Source of the DNA: Methylorubrum populi
Lineage (GTDB): Bacteria; Pseudomonadota; Alphaproteobacteria; Rhizobiales; Beijerinckiaceae
Length of the DNA: 64,000 nucleotides
Direction of reading: 5' to 3'
Assembly: GCA_020741775.1 (NCBI GenBank)
Contig: DYYG01000058.1
Coordinates: 62,001 to 126,000 of the forward strand
Both the position numbers and the translations under genes were made by a program. Under the pieces are notes generated by a model. The model did not search any database, was not told the DNA's origin, and was given only the letters and a program-made list of their open reading frames with translations. Numbering within the stretch: position 1 is the first letter of the stretch; every line of letters starts with the position of its first letter. Of the stretch, positions 59,414 to 64,000 are shown piece after piece.

Positions 59414-62400
59414 TTATCCCGGCGGCGGCGACGGCGCCTCGGCGCGGTTGCCGGGCGCCACGCTGCCGCGCTCGGGCACGGCGGTCTCGGGATAGCGCTT
59501 GCGGTATTCGGTGAGGAAGGCGGCGAGCGTCTCTGCCTTGGTGGCCCGCATGGCCGCATCTCGGAACGCGGCGGTACGGGAAGCGTCCGGTCGCATCAGC
59601 ATCGCGAAGGTGCGGGCATCCGCGCTCTCGGCCATGAGACCGGCGAATTTCGCCTTCAGCCGCTCGATCCCCAGGGCCTCGCCCGCGAGCCCGTAGGCGA
59701 TGCCGGCCCGGATCACATCGGCCCGCGCGGCATCGTCGAGGGGTTTGCCGGTGCTCCACGCGGTCCCGACGATCATCTCGTGGGCCTCGCCCGCCTCGCG
59801 CCAACGCCGGGCCGCCCACAGGATATCGGCGCGCAGCCGTTCCGCATCGGCTCCCGTCTCGCCCTCGACGGTCTCGAGGGCGAGATCCGTGCGAGAGAGA
59901 TCCGACAGGGCGCGGGCGCGCAGGAGGGCGCGGGACCGGCGCACGTCTTCCGGCAATCCTTGAAGATGCGTGGCGTCGAGCGTCTGCAGCGCTTCGAGGG
60001 GCTTGCCCGCCATCAGCCGGATCGTCGCGAGCCGGGCCGAGACCGCCGCGCGGGCCGGGCCCTGCAGGCGGCGCTCGATTTGGTGTTGCAGCAATTCGTC
60101 GGCGGAATCGAGCAGGTCGAGGGCCACCAGACGGTCGGCCAGACGGCGCACGATCTCGTCGGCGCGCCGTCCCGCCGGGGCGAAATCCTTGAAATCGAAG
60201 TAGAGCGCCAGCGCCTCGATGCCGCCGAGCCGTTCGCCCCGCGGCCCCAGGAACAGATCCTCGAACACCACCTGTGCCCGCTCGTGCAGAGCCCGCGCGG
60301 TCGGTGTGTTCGCGTTCAGCGCATCGGCCCGGCGGACGGTGGCGAACAATTTGCGCCAACGTCCCGCATCCTCGTAGAGACCGCCCAGCACGCCGAGGGT
60401 TTCGATCTCGGTCGTGCCGCCGTGCCACATCATGCTGAGGACTTCGAGGCGGTCGATCGCGTCGGGCAAAGCGGTCTTACCGAGCCTGTAGCCCAAAGCC
60501 GCCGCACGCCAGGTCGCCTCCGCCGCGATCGGCCAGGGCGCCTGATCCCTCACCGTCTCATAGGCCGTCAGGGCCGCCGCCCCGCGTCCCGTGGCTTCGT
60601 CCACCTTGGCCCGCAGCAGGGTCAAGTAGTCCCGAGCCGTATCGGAGGCGGCGCGGGAGGCGGCCACCGATTCGCGGGACGCGGCCTCCCAATCGCCGGT
60701 TTCGACGGCTGCCTCCGCCGCAGCGATATGGAAGCGTGAGGCGAGCGCCTCGGGGTAGCGTTCCAGCACCGGTTCCCCGGCCCGCAAGGCTGCGGCCGCC
60801 TCGACCCAGTGGCCGAGCGCCGCGTCGACGAGGCCGCGCCACAGCCGCGCCTCGGGATTGACGGCGAAGCGGTCCTCGGAGAGCAGCTTGCGCGCCTCCT
60901 CGTGGCGCCCGATCCGGGCGAGCAGGATGCCGCGCATCAGCGCCGTCTGCCGATCGCCGTCGATCACCACATCCTCGGCTGCGGCAGCGGTGAGCGTGCC
61001 GAGGGCCTCCACGTCGAGACCGTTGGCCATCATCGCTTTGGCGAGGTTGAGGCGTATACCGCCCCGGTCGCGGCGATGAGCCTCGGCGGCGGCAAGCAGC
61101 CCCTCCCGCAAGGTGGTTCGGACATCACCGCGCTGCGCCTTCTCCCAGGCATCGCGATCGATCACGAGGTCGCTGACCGCCTCGACCGCCTGATCGGCCG
61201 GGCGCGAGATCCCGGAGACCGCCAAGCCGCCCTCCCTGCCCTCCTTGCCGCCCTCTCGCACGAGGGTGACGCCGTCGAGCTCGGGCCGCACGATCAGATC
61301 GTCGGCCCGCGCAAGCACGGCGAGACCGAGCCGGCTCGGAATCAGCTCGAACTCCACGAAGCGCTGCGCCTTGACCACCCCCGCCGGCCGGATGCCCTCC
61401 GTCGTGACGACGGCGATGCGCTCGCCGTCGAGGTCGAGCCAGCCGGTCGGGCCCGGATCGGGCAGGCGCAGGGAGAGGCCGATGCGGCCTGGGCTCGTCG
61501 CCATCCGCTGAACCGTTAGGCTCTCGCTCGGCGCGAGGCTGTCGCCCGCCACCATCTCCCATCCCGTCGGCTCGGTCACCGGCAGGAGATCCACGAGGCG
61601 GTTTGCGGGAGCCTTGAAGCGCAGCACCGTGAAGCCGCCGCTGCGCAGGGGCAGCCCGAGGGCGACGAGCCCAGTCGCGCCGGACGAAGGCAGTTGAACC
61701 GGATCGGTCGTCGCGAAGACGAGCGTGACGACGCCGCCGCGCTCGAACAGGGCCGCCGGCACCCGCTTGGCGAAGGGGAAGACGAGGCCCGCCCCGGCCT
61801 TGCGCGGCGGCAGCTCGGCCCGGCGAGACGGGGGCTCCGGGGGACGGGACGTCGTGGCTGGCGGCGGAGCCACCTTCGGACCATCCTGCGCCCCCTCCTG
61901 GGGCAGGGCAGCGGCGGAACCCGGATTCGGATCCTCCGCCTTCGGCGTGGGAAGGAAGTCGATGAACACGACATCCTCGTCCCGCTCGGTGGCGATGGTC
62001 ATCCCCGCGCCCGGCGTGGCGATGATTCGGGTTTCGCCCGCCTCGGTTTCGACGGCGACCTTGCCGGTGGCCGGGTCGAGACGCCCGCGCAGGGAATGGT
62101 CGTCGAGACGCCATGCGCCCGGCACGGTCAGGCGCGTGCCCGTGTCGGACGGGAGGAAGGCGGCCTCCGTGCCCGCCGGTAGCCGGAGGCTGAGCCGGAT
62201 GCGGTTGGGGGCGTGGGAGAGTTCCAGGGAAAGCGGCCTCGGCGGCGGCGCCGGGTTGCGCGCCTTCAGGGTCGCTTCGGCGGCGGCGGCCCGGCGCGCG
62301 AGTTCCGCCACCACCTCGGCCGGCAGTGGCGGAGGAAAACCGCTCCAATTCTCCGGCAGGAGATCGACGAAGACACGCTCGCCCGCATCCTGCACGTTGA

Positions 62401-62746
62401 TGCGGTAGGGCCGCTGAAGCGCCAGCCGCAGGGCGGAGCCATCGGGATCCCGGCGCACCACCGCGACGTAATCGGGCATGCCCGCCGCGATTCGCTCGGG
62501 ACCGGCACCGACCGGATCGCCGAAACCGAGCACGAGGACGGCCCCGGAGAGTCGCGCCTTCACCTTCACCGGTTCGTCGAAGGTCAGGACGATGCGTCCG
62601 AAACCGTCCGACTGCGCGCCCTTGGCGGAGATCAGCCGCGCCGCCTCGGCCGCAGAGGCCACAGCGCACAGGCCGAGGATCAGGCCGGTACGCAGAATCG
62701 CCCTGCCCGAACGCAGCCGCTGCCTCTGACCGGCCCGTCCCCCCAT
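59414..62746 (-). CDS. Large exported protein with AMIN-like and TPR-like repeats
   Basis: A 1110-residue protein. The signal ends AEA (about residue 35). The first 550 residues hold three or so AMIN-like beta repeats (IVLTFDEPVKVKARLSGAVL; IRLSLRLPAGTEA; FPFAKRVPAALFERGGVVTLVF), which in other proteins bind peptidoglycan, joined by Pro-rich linkers. From about 550 to the end it is helical, Ala/Glu/Leu/Arg-rich, with degenerate TPR-like pairs (AKAMMANGLDVEALGTL; GILLARIGRHEEARKLL). No enzyme motif. It looks like a cell-envelope scaffold. fliP is near, but convergent and separated by DoxX. Tail is Pro-rich. Confidence 0.68.
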   Translation of the reverse strand: MGGRAGQRQRLRSGRAILRTGLILGLCAVASAAEAARLISAKGAQSDGFGRIVLTFDEPVKVKARLSGAVLVLGFGDPVGAGPERIAAGMPDYVAVVRRDPDGSALRLALQRPYRINVQDAGERVFVDLLPENWSGFPPPLPAEVVAELARRAAAAEATLKARNPAPPPRPLSLELSHAPNRIRLSLRLPAGTEAAFLPSDTGTRLTVPGAWRLDDHSLRGRLDPATGKVAVETEAGETRIIATPGAGMTIATERDEDVVFIDFLPTPKAEDPNPGSAAALPQEGAQDGPKVAPPPATTSRPPEPPSRRAELPPRKAGAGLVFPFAKRVPAALFERGGVVTLVFATTDPVQLPSSGATGLVALGLPLRSGGFTVLRFKAPANRLVDLLPVTEPTGWEMVAGDSLAPSESLTVQRMATSPGRIGLSLRLPDPGPTGWLDLDGERIAVVTTEGIRPAGVVKAQRFVEFELIPSRLGLAVLARADDLIVRPELDGVTLVREGGKEGREGGLAVSGISRPADQAVEAVSDLVIDRDAWEKAQRGDVRTTLREGLLAAAEAHRRDRGGIRLNLAKAMMANGLDVEALGTLTAAAAEDVVIDGDRQTALMRGILLARIGRHEEARKLLSEDRFAVNPEARLWRGLVDAALGHWVEAAAALRAGEPVLERYPEALASRFHIAAAEAAVETGDWEAASRESVAASRAASDTARDYLTLLRAKVDEATGRGAAALTAYETVRDQAPWPIAAEATWRAAALGYRLGKTALPDAIDRLEVLSMMWHGGTTEIETLGVLGGLYEDAGRWRKLFATVRRADALNANTPTARALHERAQVVFEDLFLGPRGERLGGIEALALYFDFKDFAPAGRRADEIVRRLADRLVALDLLDSADELLQHQIERRLQGPARAAVSARLATIRLMAGKPLEALQTLDATHLQGLPEDVRRSRALLRARALSDLSRTDLALETVEGETGADAERLRADILWAARRWREAGEAHEMIVGTAWSTGKPLDDAARADVIRAGIAYGLAGEALGIERLKAKFAGLMAESADARTFAMLMRPDASRTAAFRDAAMRATKAETLAAFLTEYRKRYPETAVPERGSVAPGNRAEAPSPPPG

Positions 62747-63054
62747 CGCGCGAAACGCCCGCCCTCGCGGCGCCCGGCCTCAGACGAAGGCCGGCCGCCC
62801 TACGCCACCGATACCGGCACTTTGGACCAACGCGGTGAACGGGCGCTTAAACGAGACGCGTCTTGCGAAAGCTGCGGGCCAACTTGCATGAGGGGGCGGT
62901 ATGCAAGCTGGCCCGCCTATCGCAGGGCCTGAAGGCCACCGCGATCTCAGTCGTCAGGCGAAGCGTCGTGAGAGACTGCTTCTCCGGCGAAGGTCAGATG
63001 TTCGATTTGCTGCCTCGGTAGGCCTGAGGGCGATGCTCGAGCGGCGGGCGGAGG
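62747..63054. other. Gap of 308 bp between the AMIN/TPR gene and short-chain dehydrogenase
   Basis: Holds the promoter of the AMIN/TPR-like gene, a palindrome AGACGCGTCT (62854-62863) and a long hairpin (62874-62916). No gene is supported. Confidence 0.45.
62874..62916. repeat. 16-bp inverted repeat with 11-base loop
   Basis: GCGGGCCAACTTGCAT and ATGCAAGCTGGCCCGC pair at 15 of 16 positions. It lies about 140 bp past the end of the dehydrogenase gene and 128 bp upstream of the AMIN/TPR gene. No T-tract on either side, so an operator or RNA-stabilising stem is as likely as a terminator. Confidence 0.8.
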
Positions 63055-63780
63055 TCACCACGGCAAATCGCCCTGGTCGTTCGCGAAAGTCCCCGTCGGT
63101 CCGTCGCCGTCGAGCAGCGCATATCGGATCGCGACGACCGCCGCCTGATCCGGCGTCCGGGTTCCGGCGTAGTTCGTCGACTCTGTCGCCGTGTAGCCGG
63201 GGCAGATCGCGTTGACCTTGATGCCATTGTCCCGAAGCTGCCTCGCGTAGCTCAAAGTCAGGGAGTTCAGGGCTGCCTTCGACGCTTGGTAGACCGGCAT
63301 GGCGAAGTCGGCGAAGGCCCAGTCCGGATCCTGGCGCAGGCTGAAGGACGCCAATTCGGACGAGACATTGACGATGCGGCCGCGCCCCGACGCTGCAAGC
63401 AGCGGCACCATCGCGTCGGTGAGCAAGATCGGCCCGAGCACGTTGACCGACATCGTCCGCTGCAGGCGGTCGGCGGTGGTGAGAATGGGGTCGAAATCCA
63501 CGCCGATGCCGGCATTGTTCACCAGGGCGTCGAGATAGCCGTAGCCCTGCTGAATCATCTCAGCGAGACGCGTGACGCTCGCAGTCGAGGTGGTGTCCAG
63601 TTCAACCGGGCGGACCTGAAGCCCCTTCGCCCGCAGCGCGTCGCAGACCGCCTCGCCCTTGCCAAGGTCACGGCATCCGAGCAGCACATGCGCGCCCTGC
63701 CGGGCTAGGCCGGTGGCGATGGCGAGACCAATGCCGCGATTGGCGCCGCTGACCAAGGCGAGAATGGGTTTCGTGCTCAT
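63055..63780 (-). CDS. Short-chain dehydrogenase/reductase, probable SoxR target
   Basis: A 241-residue SDR. The cofactor motif is SGANRGIGLAIATGLARQG, NNAG is in ALVNNAGIG, catalytic Ser in VNVSSELAS and YQASK. The GANRGIG form prefers NADP-type carbonyl reductases. The closest known use is detoxifying carbonyl compounds, but substrate is unknown. ATG 63780 follows GGAG at 11 bases. It is driven by a promoter with a SoxR box in a 19-bp spacer (63899). Confidence 0.87.
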   Translation of the reverse strand: MSTKPILALVSGANRGIGLAIATGLARQGAHVLLGCRDLGKGEAVCDALRAKGLQVRPVELDTTSTASVTRLAEMIQQGYGYLDALVNNAGIGVDFDPILTTADRLQRTMSVNVLGPILLTDAMVPLLAASGRGRIVNVSSELASFSLRQDPDWAFADFAMPVYQASKAALNSLTLSYARQLRDNGIKVNAICPGYTATESTNYAGTRTPDQAAVVAIRYALLDGDGPTGTFANDQGDLPW

Positions 63781-63898
63781 GTCGTCGTCCGCTCCATCGG
63801 AGCCGGAGGCACGCTCACCCGCAAACCACAGGAAGCGTCGACTCCGGAGGTGCCCCTGGCTCGCAGCCCGGGGAACTTGCACCTGCAAGTCGACAACC

Positions 63899-63929
63899 CT
63901 TATGAAACCTCAAGCTCACTTGAGGTCAA
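63899..63929 (-). promoter_or_regulatory. SoxR-type operator in a 19-bp promoter spacer
   Basis: The palindrome ACCTCAAG-CTCA-CTTGAGGT (63907-63926) matches the known SoxR box CCTCAAGTTAACTTGAGG outside its centre. On the minus strand it lies between TTGACC (63924-63929) and CATAAG (63899-63904), exactly 19 bp apart, the over-long spacer that MerR-family activators unwind. It would drive the dehydrogenase gene. It also lies just before the soxR start codon, so soxR may be autorepressed. Confidence 0.88.
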
Positions 63930-63932
63930 GCG

Positions 63933-64000
63933 ATGCCCGCAACAGCGGTTGAGCAGCCTTCCCTGCCCACCTTCCTCACGGTGGGCGAGGTCGCGCGCCG
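63933..64000 (+). CDS. soxR: Redox-sensing MerR-family regulator SoxR, N-terminal fragment (cut by window end)
   Basis: Only the first 22 residues or so are inside the window: MPATAVEQPS, then LPTFLTVGEVARR. The LTVGEVARR segment is the start of the MerR-family winged helix. SoxR carries a 2Fe-2S cluster read by redox-cycling compounds; that part is beyond the edge. The call rests on the SoxR box seven bases upstream and divergent layout. Confidence 0.78.
   Translation, partial: MPATAVEQPSLPTFLTVGEVAR

Overview
The window is GC-rich (about 70 percent by eye), densely coded alphaproteobacterial chromosome. It most likely comes from the Methylobacterium/Methylorubrum extorquens group. The main pointers are a 557-residue formate--tetrahydrofolate ligase of the methylotroph type, accessory genes of PQQ-dependent alcohol oxidation, a double-length dCTP deaminase, and the rhizobial-type order irr / fabA-fabB-fabI. 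I see no rRNA, tRNA, CRISPR array, insertion sequence or phage gene. The organism call is inference; no database was searched.

Layout. 48-7743: a divergent cluster of periplasmic and membrane proteins of the kind found beside PQQ alcohol dehydrogenases. It holds a quinoprotein-associated binding protein and PedF-type cytochrome c on the minus strand, and a PQQ-system binding protein, beta-propeller, NosR-like flavin/Fe-S membrane protein, ApbE flavin transferase and DUF1194 protein on the plus strand. The dehydrogenase itself would lie outside the window. 8124-19845: housekeeping and membrane genes (dCTP deaminase, apaG, argE, bestrophin, formate/nitrite transporter, phosphate permease, CinA-like, sfsA, FkbM methyltransferase, hydrolase). 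19873-28030: an ABC-2 exporter pair, a YgjV-like protein, and a TetR-controlled RND efflux operon whose promoter carries two identical palindromes. 28082-34236: EamA transporter, hrcA, a His-rich secreted protein, rph-rdgB-hemW, and an antitoxin with a toxin gene broken by a 19-bp duplication.

34283-47335: an LpoA-like lipoprotein, rsmI-yraN, a single-domain response regulator, an osmoprotectant-type ABC importer without an ATPase gene, L,D-transpeptidase, extensin-like peptidase, M3 peptidase, ftfL, and a copper-chaperone-like protein preceded by a 13-bp tandem repeat. 47658-54025: a degenerate EAL protein, cheZ and cheY, ribF, a 2-hydroxyacid dehydrogenase and an SH3 protein. 54081-58120: irr diverging from fabA-fabB-fabI, with a 39-codon gene in between. 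58203-64000: fliP, DoxX, a 1110-residue AMIN/TPR-like protein, and a short-chain dehydrogenase diverging from soxR (cut by the window end) across a canonical SoxR box.

Most operons are short, with 4-base ATGA or GTGA overlaps, and convergent pairs are separated by hairpins. The points most worth following are the PQQ-linked NosR/ApbE module, a pair of about 110-bp dispersed repeats that abut or supply stop codons, the duplication-broken toxin, and three well-defined regulatory sites (TetR, SoxR, Irr).
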